From Glycine soja (Eukaryota > Streptophyta > Magnoliopsida > Fabales > Fabaceae), in contig NC_041010.1 of assembly GCF_004193775.1 (NCBI RefSeq), positions 41,033,562 through 41,097,561 on the forward strand: a stretch of 64,000 nucleotides of DNA, in the 5' to 3' direction. The notes below the pieces were generated by a model, which did no database searches, was not told the DNA's origin, and saw only the letters and a list, made by a program, of their open reading frames with translations. A program made the translations under genes and the position numbers. Below, in pieces: positions 1 to 14,569 of this stretch. Each line of letters starts with the position of its first letter. Position 1 is the stretch's first letter.

Positions 1-1501
1 GTTTATGAAGTTGATCATGCAATGATGCAAAAGTCTCGGTGATTGGTTGTTCAATATGATTGTGTAGGTCAATTTTTCCTTGTTGGGGAAAAATTTTCGC
101 CACTTTAGTGTACCTGAGGAACTCAAGCTTGCATTTTAATCAGAAATGAATTCTTATGCAGACTTGTTTTTAGTATTTCTACTGCAGAACATGGCAGATA
201 TGCTACCACTACAATTTCAGACCTTTAATTTGGTATTGTCTTCAACTCATTATTTCTTAAGAAGCGGCATAATATTGGGGATGAAAAGGGGAGGAAGAAG
301 AGTGTGCGAACTGGCTCTTTGTTGTCATTAGTAATTCTCTGTCAAATTCAGAAGAGGATAAATATTTGCTTAAATTTTTCCCTCTTTTGTCTGAAACGAA
401 AAAGGAAAAAAAACATTTTATTGAATCAGGCCCCACTGACAATGTCTTTTGCCGTACATTATCCCATTCATTACAGCACTAGGACATTCGTTCAAATATG
501 ATTTATGTGGTCTTATAAAAAAAATGATTTATTTGGTCTATAAGGACATTTTGAAGTTATCTATTCAAGCCTATTAAAAATGCCAAATTTTATTACTACT
601 ACTACACGTTTTCTATAACTTTTTCTACGATTTTGGGAGAAAGAAAAGGAGATAGGGTGAGATAAGATAGTAATGTCATAAAGAATATTGAAAAAAATAA
701 GTTGTAAAGAAATATATCTTAAGGATATAATAACTCGTTAAAAATTATGCACTCTAATAGACAATCATGTGTTCAATAATCAATACCCATGAAAGAAATA
801 GGTGTCTTAGGGACTCGATCAACTCAAAGAAAGAGGATGATTGGTTTCCGATGAAATTGTTTTCTTTAAGTATCTGTTTTAATAATGTTGTTTCGCATAA
901 TGCTATAAAACCTGAAAAATTCGTTAAGATTTAAGTTTGATGAATGCCCATTTTGCTCAACTGATTCCTCGTCAAGAAACCGTTGATCTAGGAAGATGCT
1001 GACGCAAAGATTGTAATTTTATCACTAGGATTTCAATTGGGATTCTACAATAATAATAAAGAACATGCAAGTCGCCTTCATTTATGTATTGACATATTTC
1101 CCCCCAAACAAAAACAGATAAAGGACTTCTTAATAATTGTTAGGCTGGAATTAGAATATTCCTCACAAACTTAGAGCTGTTCGTCCTGCTTTGTGGAATT
1201 AGTCCAAGTCCAACCAATGTGTCTATAGCTTTGTAGAATGCACGGTTGGAACTGTCTCAAGTTTAAATCACAATCAATTTTGTTTACGCAAATTTTACCA
1301 GTCAAGTTTGGACTTTTGCATTTGAGCCAATTTATTACTCATAAAAATGAGGCTGAGCAAGAGAGATTAGTTTCAAGATGCATAGTGGATGACAGAACAA
1401 TCACAAAAACGAGTAGTATTTTCTCCTTTACTATTTGAAATGTATCATGACTAAATTAGTTATGAAAAACGAATGAAAAGAATTCCATTTTCACCCATTT
1501 G
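1..1501. other. Intergenic, 3' side of SYMRK
   Basis: AT-rich sequence with no ORF longer than 66 codons and no protein I recognise. The part next to 1501 should include the 3' UTR of the minus-strand SYMRK gene. The far left could be the end of a gene lying outside the window, but nothing in the sequence proves this. Confidence 0.5.
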
Positions 1502-4500
1502 CTATCTTGGCTGTGGATGGGATAAGGCTTGGGTGGTGATGGTTGATTCTGCTGTTGATGAAGTTGAGGGCAGCACCCTTTTCTCTATGACAATAGAGTA
1601 ACGGTTGGATCCTCCAAGGCTGTCTATGGACTTCATGTATTCTGATGCATTGTTTTCTATGATGAGAGCATCCTCTAACTCGCGCACAATGTCAACCATG
1701 TTTGGTCTATATGCTGAGAAGGGTTCAAGACAATGCAGTGCTACTTCCACCACTCTCCACATTGCCTCTGCATGGTATCCTCCCTTGATGCCAGGATCCA
1801 CAATTTCATCCATCTTTGATGCTCGAACGTATGGCTTAGCCTGCAATGCAAGCAAAGTTAATTCTTAGTGACGTGAACAAAATGTGATTTAGTATAATCC
1901 AGTAAAATAAATTAAAAAAATGGGGCATGGACCATACCCATTCAACCAAGCTCCACTCATTCCGGGGTCTCTTTATGTCGAGAGGTTCCCTGCCACTCAC
2001 AATTTCAAGTAAAACCACGCCAAAGCTGAAGACATCACTCTTCTCAGATAATTGCTGGGTTTTGTAGTACCTGCATGGGGATAAATTTTAGCTATTTTGA
2101 AAGTTGTTCAGATCATAGTTACATTCTGTAACACAGGAAACATATAGGAGTATGAGTGTTCAGATCATCTTGTCTGAATTCAATTAGATAATTATCCCTT
2201 GTAATTTGTAGTTACTGATATATATAGAACAGTCTGGTTTCTGTTTGTTCATAAATAAATATACAAATCATAAAGGAAATATAATCAGAAACATTTCTTT
2301 AATCTCTATGATTGACAGTGCCTCAATGACACAAACAATGTGGTGAAAGTCTGGGTAATCATTTTGCATATGATTTTTTGTTTTTTAGGGTTTTCTTATT
2401 TGAAGATGATTAATTGATTCCTAGAAACCTTTATGTGGGAAGTGTAATAAATCTTTTGCTCAAAGTGGAGGAAAGCAGTATGAGAAGTTCTGGTTAAGAC
2501 ATGATCCAAGATGTCCACTTACTCAGGATCCAGGTACCCTGCAGTTCCTCTTACTTCAAGGGAAACATTACTGTCTCCTTCCTGAGGAGCATACTTTGAG
2601 AAACCAAAATCGGCAACCTTAGCACACATGCTATGATCTAGAAGTATATTACTTGATTTCACGTCCCTGTGTATTACTGAACGCCCTGGAAATGTGTGAA
2701 GATATGCCAAACCTGCTTAATCAGAAAATTTGTTAGCAGTCTATCTTCTGCAACATGTTATAGATGAAAATTGTAATGAAGACAGTTAGGTCAGTGACTA
2801 AGTTAAGCTTGTGAAGAAAATTAAGTATGCATCACGCCATGTTTCTCGTTTTTATCAAAGTAGATCCATGATGAACCAATAGAAACATTTTCAGAAATTG
2901 GGTCCGAAAGTGTAACCTCCACACTAAACAGTGTCAATAACACCAAAATATTATTAAAACAAAAATTAAGAAATTGCTTGAAGGAAATTGAAGCAGCAAT
3001 TGTTGAAGAGTGTATTCAAAGTGTTGTCGTTAGGTCTGAAAGTACTATTATGAAGTGCATGTGATTTATCATATTGTTCCAGTATTCCCCCCTCAAACAT
3101 CTCCATCTTAAACACTATAAACTATAAAGTAGAAGCCAATATGATTTGCCCCATCATTTTCAATCAATAAGCCTCGTCACTTTGCTTATGACTTCCTCAA
3201 GTCTTTTTATTCATTAGAGAAATCAGCATGCCTCTTATTTTATTCTCCTTCCTGATAGGATTCAAGATTATATGTTGATTAGGTAAATTTGCTGCAGCTT
3301 AGTAAAAATAAAAGCACCATATTACTTACCTCGAGCTGCACCAAGAGCAATAGACAGTCTAGTTGGCCAGTCTAATATTTTTCTCTTTGCAGGTTCCCCT
3401 GTTGTAAAGTTGAATTTTAGAATTAATGGGTACGAAAAAAATAAGCTGAAAGGATTTTGGAATGCTTACCATAGAGTCTATCTTGCAAAGAACCATTGGA
3501 CATGAAAGGATACACAAGAATTTGTTGATCATTTTCATTACAGTAACCAAGAAGAGGCACCAGGTTCTCATGCTGTATTGCTGAAAGTAGGTTTAGCTGC
3601 AAGATACATCACAGACTGGTCAGATGGTATGAGGTGGAAAAGTAGGCCATTGCTAAAATTTAAATGAAGAGGGCTTGGGGAATGTAAGAGCGGTGGTTGT
3701 AGTGACAAAAGGACAATATCTTATATTCTTCTTTAGCATTTGCCAGGATGCAAACATCAGCTTTTGAATTACTCTTGCAGCCTAAAAAAATTTAGTTAGG
3801 AACATTTCATGGGAACTTTTGAATATAAGATATTCTCCTTTTGTCACTAATTAAATTACTCCTGCACCCTAATTTTTTTTAATTAAGAACATTTCATGGG
3901 AGCTTTGTTAATCTAATGAAGTAAAAATGCATATTGTATTTGTACCTCATTATCAAATTCTCGAGTTCCTTGAGTTGATGTGGCTGACCGGACTTTCACT
4001 GCCACTTCTTGACTGTTGTTTAGGGTGCCACGGTAAACAGAACCAAATCCTCCTTCCCCAATCAAAGTTTTGTACCTTTCTGTGGCCACCTCAATATCTT
4101 CCAAAGTGAATGTTTGAATTGATACAGACTTTATTAAGAAATCATCTTTGCTTGGCAAAGAGAATATTACATCTGCATGTTTTTGTAGAAAATTATTTCA
4201 TTCAGTTTAGATTGAACAAAACCTACATGACACATTGATAGCAATGTCATCCTTAAAATTTTTGTTACTAGTAGTTCAAACTTCAAAGTGCACAGGTATG
4301 GCATGCAAAATTGTAAGTCATTTATGCAGAAATTTGCACAAGATATGTTAATTTTCAAATAGATTTCCCCCCTCATTACTTTCATAATTAAACACAACAA
4401 AACATTATGAGCGAGTTCCTGACTGAAATGATAGCTTAACCCTAAGTTTGCTCTAGTTATGTGCATGGGTTACAAGCGAATCAATAGAAGAAAAATGGAA

Positions 4501-6873
4501 TTGATGTTGGGAACAGAGGCTATGGTGATATAAAATAGTGAAGGATAATGCAATTTAAAGATGTATGGCTCCTTCAACCTTTCTGTAGAACAACAGAAGC
4601 TCATTCATATTTATCTTGCATGTTTTTTGAAGCCAATAGAAGTTTAACACTAATTCAATATGTATGGAAAACCACCTACTATGATAAAGATGATAACTTT
4701 CAAGACTATTGATCTTAATATCTTATGATCTGAGATTGTATTTAAAGAATGAAGTGAGTATATTTTTGTTTGTTAATCTTAAAAGAAAATATATTGTTTT
4801 AGAATGCTGAAACACATAGGATATCAAGGATTGAAGAAGACAAAATGCCTACTTGTTTCCATTATGTAGTTCTTTCCACCAAATCCTTCCCATGGAATCA
4901 ACTTTTGTCTATAGCGGCAAACAAAAATGATTCCAACGGCCAAAGCAATCAAAAGTGATCCACATGTAATAGCACCAATGACGAATACTTGTCCAAATCT
5001 AGGTTCTTTTCCTTTGCATCTTCCGTAGCTGAAATAGTAATGTTAATAAGAAATCAAATTATGCTTTACTTTTTAAAGCTTTTGTTGTTTCGTTTCAAAG
5101 AGAGTATCATACTCAGTATTGATTAGTGAACTGTTCAAATTTGCTGGACCTCCTTCGCTCATGCGTTTGTTGCAGCCAAAATACCTATAAATGAATAGAA
5201 TACAAGCTAAATTTGTAGAAAGTATATTAAAAAATGAAATAATTAAAAGTGGCTTCCTGGTATAGATGAAATAGAATGCCAACACATAAATACTTACAAC
5301 GATTTTAAATGTGGCAGTGAGACAATTGATTCTGGAAGTGATCCCATAAGATTATTGTAGCTCAGATCTCTGCTCATTAAAGTTAAATCAATCAACATTT
5401 GAACAAGTTTCAGTGGTAGTTTTCTTGATGACACTAGTAACAGTAAGAAATTTTTCTATGATTTGAATCTAAGTGAAGAAAGGAAGAAACAAGAGCAATA
5501 TATATCTTTCCAAGTATTATTCACACGGACATTGCACACCAAGACATATCTGCACCTACTAAGGTGTCATAGACAAATAAGGGTTAGGATGCACATGAAA
5601 ATCATAGATAATGCTTAATGCATTGATATTTTCTAACTCTTGTTACTGACGTGATGCTATAGAGTTGTGCATAGGATAAATGGTAGCTCTAATCAGGTTA
5701 TGCCCATATGTGTATAGGATACTCAATCCATGTAATACTGCACAGTTATGCTTCTTCATTGCTTCAAGAAGGAGAATGAAGGTTTGGAACTTGTTTATAA
5801 AATCATGCAATTTTTAGCATCTGTCTAAATCAAATTTGAGGTAAATTCTTGTTGGCCTATGTAACAGTGAAGCTTGCTCACAATTCTATTAAGTAATTAA
5901 GTGTCATAATACTTCCACTTATTGTTTATGATAACATTAACAAGTATAATAGAAGTACTATAATTCATAGTGTGCCATCCAGAATCATAGCTAAACAAAC
6001 ATTAGAAGGGATAATTACATTGATATTAACAAGGAGGACAGTGGAAATGAGGGGATATAACCATCGAAATTGTTGTGGCTCAGGTTCCTGCAAATAACCA
6101 AATAATTACATCAATCCATGAAACAGAGTCCTAATTTATCCACCAAAAATAAATGCAGAAGCATTTGAACAAGAGTTTTGAAGGTAATACAGTAGTTTTA
6201 AGTTGATCATCTCAGTGATACTGGGAGGAATTGGTCCTTTGAAATTATGTGCAGACAGATCCCTGGAAATAAATAAATAAAAAAATTTAGATAAGTAATA
6301 AACAGCTTATGAAAAAGGGAGTGAGCACATAAAGAAAAGATTTGATTTATCTATAGAAAAACCTGCTTAGCTAGAAAAAGTTAATTGGTTGATTAAATCA
6401 TGTATCGATGAATTTAAGCCATTACATATTTTAGTCATTGACTAGGTAGTCTCATAAACGTAGTTGTGAGACTAAGTGCTTGTTTGGGGAAGTATTTGTT
6501 GAAGGAAAAATCTGTCTTTTCTCCAAAAACTCTCAGCTGAGAGTTTTTGAATCCCTTCAGGCTTCAAATCACTAACATTGTGGGTAAAATTCACCTGGAG
6601 TCACTTTTCATTTGCACCATGACCATCTAATGTTGGGCCATTAAAGCCATAATCTGAGTCTTGTGGGCTGTGGCAGTATTTTAACAAGGATTGAAGGACT
6701 TACAGCTTAGTGATAACAGACGAACCATTTGAACTGTCACATGTTATTCCTTGCCAGGGGAAAAAACAAGGGTCTCCAGTCCAACTCTCTAGTGCTTTAT
6801 TGCCTTGATTTTGCAACAACACTTCTTCTTTAATCTTCTGAATCACTTCCACTAAAGAAGTAAAAATCGTTTG

Positions 6874-6917
<44 letters not shown>

Positions 6918-9066
6918 AAGATTGTTTACATTTTAAAATTCATCCTTACTGCAAATTTAAGTGCAGAAATGAATACAAAAATGGAATGTAAAACAGCTAA
7001 ATGTGACACAGACACACTTACCATCTTTGTGGTTGGTCTCTTCAATCCATGATCGCATCTGCAGGATCTCATAAGCATTCAAAAGGGGTCCAAACTCAGC
7101 TCCTGAGGCCTTGACCAAGGTTAGATTAAGTAATCCATTTGCTGAAACGTTCAAGACAGTGTATGTATAGTTGGACCCTTCAGCCAATATATCAAATCTC
7201 TCCTTTTTAATCTCACCATTAACATAGATGTCAAACACCCTTTTGCCTGCTTTGACAGTGCTATTTAATTCAAGGAAGTAGAGAAATACACGATATTCAT
7301 TATCCTCCGTATCAATGCCACTGTGCATGAACTGTAATCGCTCAGGGTGGGTAAGAGCCGTTTGTAGGACTTGTAGAGGTGGTGTCACATTGGATTTGAG
7401 GTCAAAATTGCTGACATTGGAAGACACTAGAAGAGCAGATGATGGACTTGAAGTTGCTTTCCAGATTCTATCACTTGGGTCAGTTGGGAACCTAAAATTT
7501 GGTAAGTAGCCATATTATAAGACCTTTTTGTACATGTACATGGTCCATGGCATCAGAGAAGCAAAAAAAATTTAATAGACCAAACACTAAGCACACATCA
7601 CTTCAACGAAAAACTAAGGATACACCTCATTGACATCCTTTTTGCAGTTTGCACCATTGATGGTATCCAGAACAAAGTGGCAACAGTAATTCTTGTAAGT
7701 CACATTATAATGGATTGAGTGATAAATTCTCGAATCCTGGCTTCTTGTTTCTTTATTTGTTATTATTTTAATTTAGATGCAATAAAGAAAAAAGTTGGAC
7801 ATAAAGGTGTACATGCATTTTACTGTTCTTTCTTTTATGGTGAAGCATAGGTTATCTCATGCTTTTGTAGGTATGATTCAAGGATCATGCTGCTCAAATT
7901 GGTTCTGTCTAAAATATGTCCAAGCAAGCATAACACAAATTGCAATTATATATCCCCTCAATGTTGTTTTTTATCAGCAAATGTTTTTTGTTAGTCCCTA
8001 AGTCTTGTATGTTGATGTTATATTTAACATCTATACTATGTATGAATATGATGCTTCCTTAAAAACCATAAAGTGATAGTCCCTAAGCCTTGTAGATTTC
8101 TAGGAGATACACTTCTTTGAAAAATGGGGGTAGAATTCACCTCAAAATAAAGTATATCACATACCTGATTTCATCTTTTGAGCCCCAAAGACTATTTCTG
8201 CTTATCAGTTTTAAAACACTGGCAGGCAAGTCATGTAGATACTCTTCAGGCAATGGCCTTAATTCAATATGAGAAATCAAGGGATCCACTTCTCCCTTCA
8301 CGAAGCATATGTCTATGTAGTCTTTGGCAGCCCTGAAAACTCCCTCAATCTCCAAGTCCTGGAGCCCGGATGATCTCACTGCACCTAATTGTGTGACCCC
8401 AATTGAAACATTAAAGGAAGAATTTACACCGTTGAATGGAAATGTGCCCCTTATCAGATATACTTTATTCTTAATTGTTGACAAATTGTAACATCTCTTT
8501 CCTTCATCTACAAAAAACAGTCGAACTTTTTCATTTAACACATCTTTAGTTCTTCTGCAACTTCCTTTATCAGGGAACCATCTGTAATCTGTTGTGTAAT
8601 TTAAGGTGGTTTGCGGATCTGTATAATTTGAATCAGCACAGCATGCTATGTTTTCAAACCCTACACAAAAAAATTCACAGATTATATTTATCTTGTATAA
8701 AATGGATTTTCTCTTAAAGAATTTGAGCAACATCAAAGAAAAGCAAGTGTGAAGTGGTTTCAAGATTCTCAGTATTGAAAGTACGAAACTAACAAATTCT
8801 ATTTCTGCATCATCACAAAGAAGTTTCTTTTTTTTTTTCCCCCATTTTAACTATGATCATAAGTAGACCTTGAGTTTATATTAAAAAAAACTCACTATAA
8901 TTATTGGAAAATAAATCTAGTAATAGAAATACTGATCTAAAACTATTATAGTATGAAGTTACTAACCTTCAGTTGCATAGCCAGAAGCCGATCTGATAAA
9001 TATATGCAGACAAAAAACACATGCCACAACCAGTCTTAATATCCAAATATCTGGTAACTCCATCAT
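1502..9066 (-). CDS. SYMRK: Symbiosis receptor-like kinase (SYMRK/NORK/DMI2)
   Basis: Plasma-membrane receptor kinase of the common symbiosis pathway, needed in legumes for rhizobial and mycorrhizal signalling. Fifteen exons: 9066-8967, 8660-8165, 7491-7022, 6851-6704, 6262-6191, 6087-6019, 5369-5298, 5184-5113, 5028-4853, 4172-3946, 3596-3470, 3398-3330, 2712-2523, 2070-1938, 1840-1502. All introns are GT-AG and the exons sum to 2760 nt, giving 919 aa (Lotus SYMRK is about 923). Signal peptide about 1-30; malectin-like ectodomain about 35-355; GDPC motif at 381-384; LRR units encoded by 69-72-nt exons; transmembrane helix about 514-537; kinase domain with glycine loop GEGGFGSV at 597-604, Lys618, HRD at 714-716 and DFG at 734-736. 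All catalytic residues are present, so an active kinase is expected. The tail ends SHPQPR, as in soybean NORK from memory. The protein differs from the soybean copy I remember at many positions, so this may be the second homoeologue. Confidence 0.96.
6525..6548. repeat. Perfect 24-bp palindrome in SYMRK intron 4
   Basis: The 12 bases AAAAACTCTCAG are followed directly by their exact reverse complement. It lies in the 6263-6703 intron, next to sequence resembling a MITE end (GTTTGGGGAAGT). Function is unknown; it may be a transposon remnant. Confidence 0.8.
6879..6914. repeat. (GA)18 microsatellite in SYMRK intron 3
   Basis: Uninterrupted GA dinucleotides, 36 bp, in the 6852-7021 intron. On the coding strand it is a CT-rich tract close to the splice acceptor side of exon 4's upstream intron. 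It is likely length-polymorphic. Confidence 0.95.
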
Positions 9067-12000
9067 AATCTGAGAGAGAGGTTACCCCATTGGGCTGTAA
9101 AACTTGAATCATGCCAACTAGTTAATACTTCATCTTCCTCCTAGTTCCATAAAATTTGTTCTGAATTCCATTTCTATCTCTGCCTTGATCACCAACACTC
9201 TTGAGTTTCCCTATATCTCAGATTATGGGGAAAAATGAAAGAAATCTTGGTCAACCTTATAATTTTGAGAACCTTTCCCTTGTATAAGAATTTGAAGCCA
9301 TTTTGCAAAAGTGCTGAATTGGATGGAGAGTTAGAAGAACAAATATCCTTGAGAAATATAGGGGTTTGACTTCAAGCCTGGAAACTGCAGGAGGTAGTAG
9401 CTAGGAAAGAGATGGAAGACGAGTAAGGAAATTGAATTAGTATAAATCCATTGTTAATTATTTCTTTTATAGTTTTATATTTTATTGACGCTATGCATTA
9501 TTTTTCATGGTGTGGTGGTGGTGGTGGTTGCTTAATTGTGTGTATTTAATATTGATATGGTTCATAATAATTGGACAGACCAGTACTTCGTCTTCTTCTG
9601 CCTTCCTCCCTCTCATTTGAAACCATGGATGCTACATGATCAAAATAAAGAGTGGTATCTTGGAACAAATTTGAACTTTTCTGGTATAACATACGTAGCA
9701 ATAGTTGGTGACGTATCGTTGAAGATATTTATTATATATTTGTAAACTTAGCTTTCCACTAATGTTGACCTATGCATTTTTTATACTAATGGTTATGAGC
9801 ATTAGTGTGAGAGTCTCATGTTTCTGATTTCGCTTTATGTAGGTAATGAAGTTTATAAGGGCAAAATTCAAACAAAATATAACTAAATTATGGAATTGTG
9901 AAGAACTTCAAAGCTGAGACTGTTCATTCTCATGCCTAGCACTATCATCACACCAATTATTCCTTTTTCATATTTTGTATAATATTTTGCTTAGATAAAA
10001 TTTTGAAACCAAGTATTAAGAGGAAGTGGCTCAAGGAAACCCCAAAAGAGCAGGTAACCCCTTCACATACTTGTAGTACTAGCCTAACTGTTCAGCGTGA
10101 ACAGACTGAAAATTACTTTACAAATTAAATTAACATCCATCTATCAAAGTTTAGCAGAATTTCTGGTCAATATAATTGTTTACCTAATCTCATATATAGC
10201 TTAATAGTTATATAAAAAGAACACTCCAGAAGGATTAGAAAGCAGACTCCATACTACAGCCTATTCATTATTCCTTAATTATCAACATAATTTTCATTAA
10301 TTATTTAGATAGAAAAAAATGTGATTAGCATCCACTCCCATTTGTGTTTGAGGTTGTTGGATAGATATATTGATTTAAAAATATACATATTGAGTCAAAA
10401 GTCAGATGGTCAACTGTGTGCACACAATATTATCATGATTAAATTCGTTGTAATGTGCAAGGATTAAATCAGGTGGTTATGTGGTAGGATACGTGAAGGT
10501 AAATTAGAATGTAGATATAAGTATTTTTTAGCTTAATAGTATCAATCATAGTTTAAGTTATTCTTCCTCTTCTCTATTTCAAGTTGAGTGCATGTTTGGG
10601 AGTGTGTCGCGTCAGTAAATTTCGCATTCAATATCTATGTTCAAGGAGAAGCAATATATATTCGCTTTTGATTTCTCATATTTTTTATCCACGTTTAGAG
10701 TGCTTGGAAACTTATTAAAAATGGAAGAATCACGTTTGAGATGTGAAAGTAACAATTATTAGCTTCTAAAATCACATTAAAACGTAAAAAATTATAACTA
10801 AAACGTGAAACCAAACCCGTAACACACTAGCTAGTTATAAAGTTCTAACGCAGAACTAAAGACGGTGAATGTAGCAGGTTTAGTACTTTACGTGTAATAT
10901 TGGCAGGGTTATATCTGTAGTCTTGTCAAATATATAAAAGAATAGAAAATGGTTGAAAACAATGTCCTCAGGCTGCAAAGATTGGAGTGGCTATCACGTT
11001 GAGGAAACCGAGTGCCATATTTAATTGGAAATGATAATTGATTTATGAAATTCGATTCTAATTAATAAGTTATTTTAAGGAATTCAAAATAATTTTTTAT
11101 TAAAAATCACAATAAATATGTGTTCATATCATTTTTTAATGAAAATTTAATGTACATATTTTATTCCTTAAGACACTAATTAGCATTTTTCAATAAGTTA
11201 CACCCATTAATTATCTGGTACTGACCAATCCCTTTTTTTACTAATTAAAAAAAATTCCAACAACCATTGGCTGTTAAAATTTATAACTCGGATTTTTTAA
11301 AGGTAATTTATAACTCAGTTTAGTAAATGCGTTTTTCATATTCCGGTAATCTCATTGTTTTTCTCATTTTTCTAATTTTATCTATCTAAAGGCATATAAA
11401 TCCATATTATTGGAAGGCATTGTAGATACAGAAAGGATAGATGTTGATATGCCTGACTAACATATAACATTTTGCTTGGCAAAGCCCATAGCATGCGTAT
11501 AAGCAGATCTGTTTATACAAATATAAATTTATTCTGTGTCAAAGAAGAAAAAGTAAAGATTGTGTTACCTACATATAGTATTAGTCAGAGTAACAAGTTG
11601 CATAGAAAATATTAATATATTGCCGGTAATTTTGAAAGCTGGTTAAAGGATTCAATTAATGTTTTAAGTTACAAAATTTTGATGCAGTCGTCATCATGCC
11701 TACTAACTACATCTGACTAGCAAAGTTATTATAATGCTTAATTATTTATGATTAATTAAGCTTGAGACCCATCAAATTTGATAATTTTGAATAAATTTCT
11801 ACAATCTATGTAGATAGTGTTGGAAAAAGAATGTTAGAAAGAGTTTTTTTGGATAAACAAGTGTTAGACGGAATGTTCCTAATATTTCTCTTTAAGTATA
11901 AATATCTTGAATCTATGCTTAATTTAGAAACCTTAGGATCCGTTTGATTAAATCATTCTAAAGGAGAAAGGGTAATTTTAAAAGTATTTACATGTTTCAT

Positions 12001-12708
12001 GCTAAAAGACTTCGTTTCTAAATATTTAAAGAATCTTGAAATTTTAATTTCAAAATACAGAATGTAAAATACTAAATTAAGAACTAGAATTTAAAAATCT
12101 TTTTATAGGGACTTCAATTCGGAGGGTGCTCCTCTCAAGGAGGCCACCAGCCATTACCATATCTATAAAAAAGGATGAAACTCTGTCTACCTTAAAATGT
12201 TTCAGATCAATTGCTTATGACTGTAAGAATTTGTTAGTGGAAACAGATCGACGTTGGTTAAGTCCTTGATTCTAATAAACAAAATTAAAATAATGAACAT
12301 TAAATCAGTGCAATTCAATTTCCTGGTATTTTGAATTAACCTACATATTTAAATGCTAATAATCCATGGTGACATTTATTAATAAATCATCTTGGATAAA
12401 CTCTTGTTAAATTAGCCTTTTCGGTATAATTAAAGGTTTTCCTCATTGTGTATATATATTATACATATTGGCTTAAGTATTTAAATATTACTATATCATA
12501 ATGATGAAATCAAGTTGGCTTGCCTATACCCGACAAAGCGAATTTGATACTTCCAATGGATTTACTAGCATATTTCTCTATTAAGCTTTGTCTGCTAATA
12601 ATACATATGGCCTAAAGATTTATTATAGGGCCAAACTTCACCTCTAAAAAAAATAAAATCATCCAACAGGCACTTGGCAGTTCGAACGATAACTGGTAGA
12701 AGACCTTT

Positions 12709-12711
<3 letters not shown>

Positions 12712-12795
<84 letters not shown>

Positions 12796-12805
12796 TATAT
12801 ATATA
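12712..12805. repeat. TA microsatellite, about 94 bp
   Basis: Nearly pure TA repeat with one phase shift (AAT) near 12788. A 77-codon ORF that spans it is an artefact of the repeat. Confidence 0.95.
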
Positions 12806-13531
12806 AGGAAATATTTTATCATAATCAACTAATAATCACTCATCAACCAATATAATGGTCATAAAAAAGAAAGCATTCGATTAATCTCTAATAAGTCAAT
12901 CTAATTGGAATTATCTACTCAGCATTAATTGTTTTATATTACGTCAACCGGAAATCCGAAGATTATGAAATTGATTTTTTTTAAAAGATGGAAATTGAAT
13001 TAATATTCATAATCTTTGGGATTTTTTTACGTACTGTAGTGTTTTTTTAACCAATAGTAAAAAATTATCATAAATTATGTACTACATACAGTTGGCCACT
13101 GCTCATCCATCACATTTGTGCAAAATATAAAATTGTGAGTGGATTTTGTTATTCTCTCCACTTATTTTCATCACTCAACTAACAAATTCCAATTTATATT
13201 TCTCATTTTTTTTTCTTCTCTTCTTTTCTTATATTGCTAGCTCCACCATTTCTTTTCTATAAACACAATCTTTATCCTAATTTATTTTTCCTTCTTATTT
13301 TCTTTTCCTCCGCCCCAATTACCCCATGGTGAAAGTTCATATTTTTCCATTTTATATCCATAGGGGCTCGGATTACATAATAGACTTGAGGCGTGACGGA
13401 AAATTTTGTACACCTAATGATGAATAATATTTAGAAATAAAAACTATTTCAGAATAATATTAATTTTTTTATTAATGATACATTTAATAAGTTTTACTTT
13501 AATTTTTCAATATAATTCTAAGATCACTTTC

Positions 13532-13819
13532 ATCTAATTACAAATCATTATTTGAATTAATTTAAGATAATTATTTTAAAAGTTAATAAATTTATCATAT
13601 ATAATAAATTGTGATTAAAAATTTTTACATGATAAGTATAACTTTTTTTTCCTAAGTCTAACACTACTCTATTTCATCTATTTAATAACATTAATTTTAT
13701 AAAAAAAAAGTTTAATGTTTATACAATGAAAGTGTAAGTTTTATATTTTTATTCAATTATAAATTATTGTTTGAATTATTTTAAGATAATTATTTTAAAA
13801 TTTAATAAATTTATATGAT
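13532..13819. repeat. Diverged direct repeat, about 70-bp units
   Basis: Copy 1 (about 13532-13598) and copy 2 (about 13751-13819) share the core AAGATAATTATTTTAAAA followed by TTAATAAATTTAT, and each is followed by a GTATAACT stretch. The spacing is about 220 bp. Very AT-rich, so a chance or slippage origin is possible. Confidence 0.5.
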
Positions 13820-14569
13820 TTGTATAACTCTTTTTCTCATTGTTCTTTTTCATTTACTTATTTTTTTTTTAATATGTGGAAAACAAAAACGACACTTATT
13901 TTAGAGTAAATGGTAGTGTATGATACACTCATTAGATTAAAAGTAAATTATACTTTAATTAAAATACTGTTTTATGAAAATCCAACTTAAAAAAGATTTT
14001 AAGCATTGGATTAGGAAGTTCACAGATTGCCATAAACTCAAACACATGCAGTACAACACAATCATTTAAAGAAACTTCTACCCTTCCGGCGGATATATAG
14101 TTCTGCTACCCATATCAGCACCGCTTTTCCCTTGAATGAAGCCAGATCATTATTAATAAGTCTTTTTTTCCCTTCATTCTTTGCAGATAACAAATTCAAT
14201 CACTGAAACTGTGATTTGTTAAAAGTCTTTCTCTAGATCCTTGATTTACACTTTTAACACTACTATTTCAATTCAAAAATTGGTTAACCTTTTAAATATC
14301 TGTCTTAAAAATCATGATTACTTTTAGTTGACAGATAAAACTTTTTACACTAATACACTTGTAAGTGTATAGAAATTGAACTCTTAATTTATCAGGTAAA
14401 AAATCCATCAAATTTTATTATACAATTTAAAAAGCTTGATGCAAAATATAACAATGACGAAGCAACATATTTAACAGTTCCTCCAGCATAAAACAATATT
14501 GTTTGGCAGTGCAAAACAAATCAAATGGTTAACTAACTGACACACATTCCCTTATATATGTATAGTTCA

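Larger units (their letters stand above)
9067..14569. other. 5.5-kb spacer between SYMRK and STR2
   Basis: AT-rich sequence without a convincing gene. It must hold the SYMRK promoter and 5' UTR (next to 9067) and the STR2 3' UTR (next to 14569). Visible contents are a long TA microsatellite near 12.7 kb and a diverged direct repeat near 13.5-13.8 kb. No tRNA and no full transposon ORF was seen. ORFs here are short, or come from the TA repeat. Confidence 0.7.

Noticed and set aside
12595..12828. 77-codon ORF rich in Ile and Tyr
   Set aside because: It is translation of the TA microsatellite.
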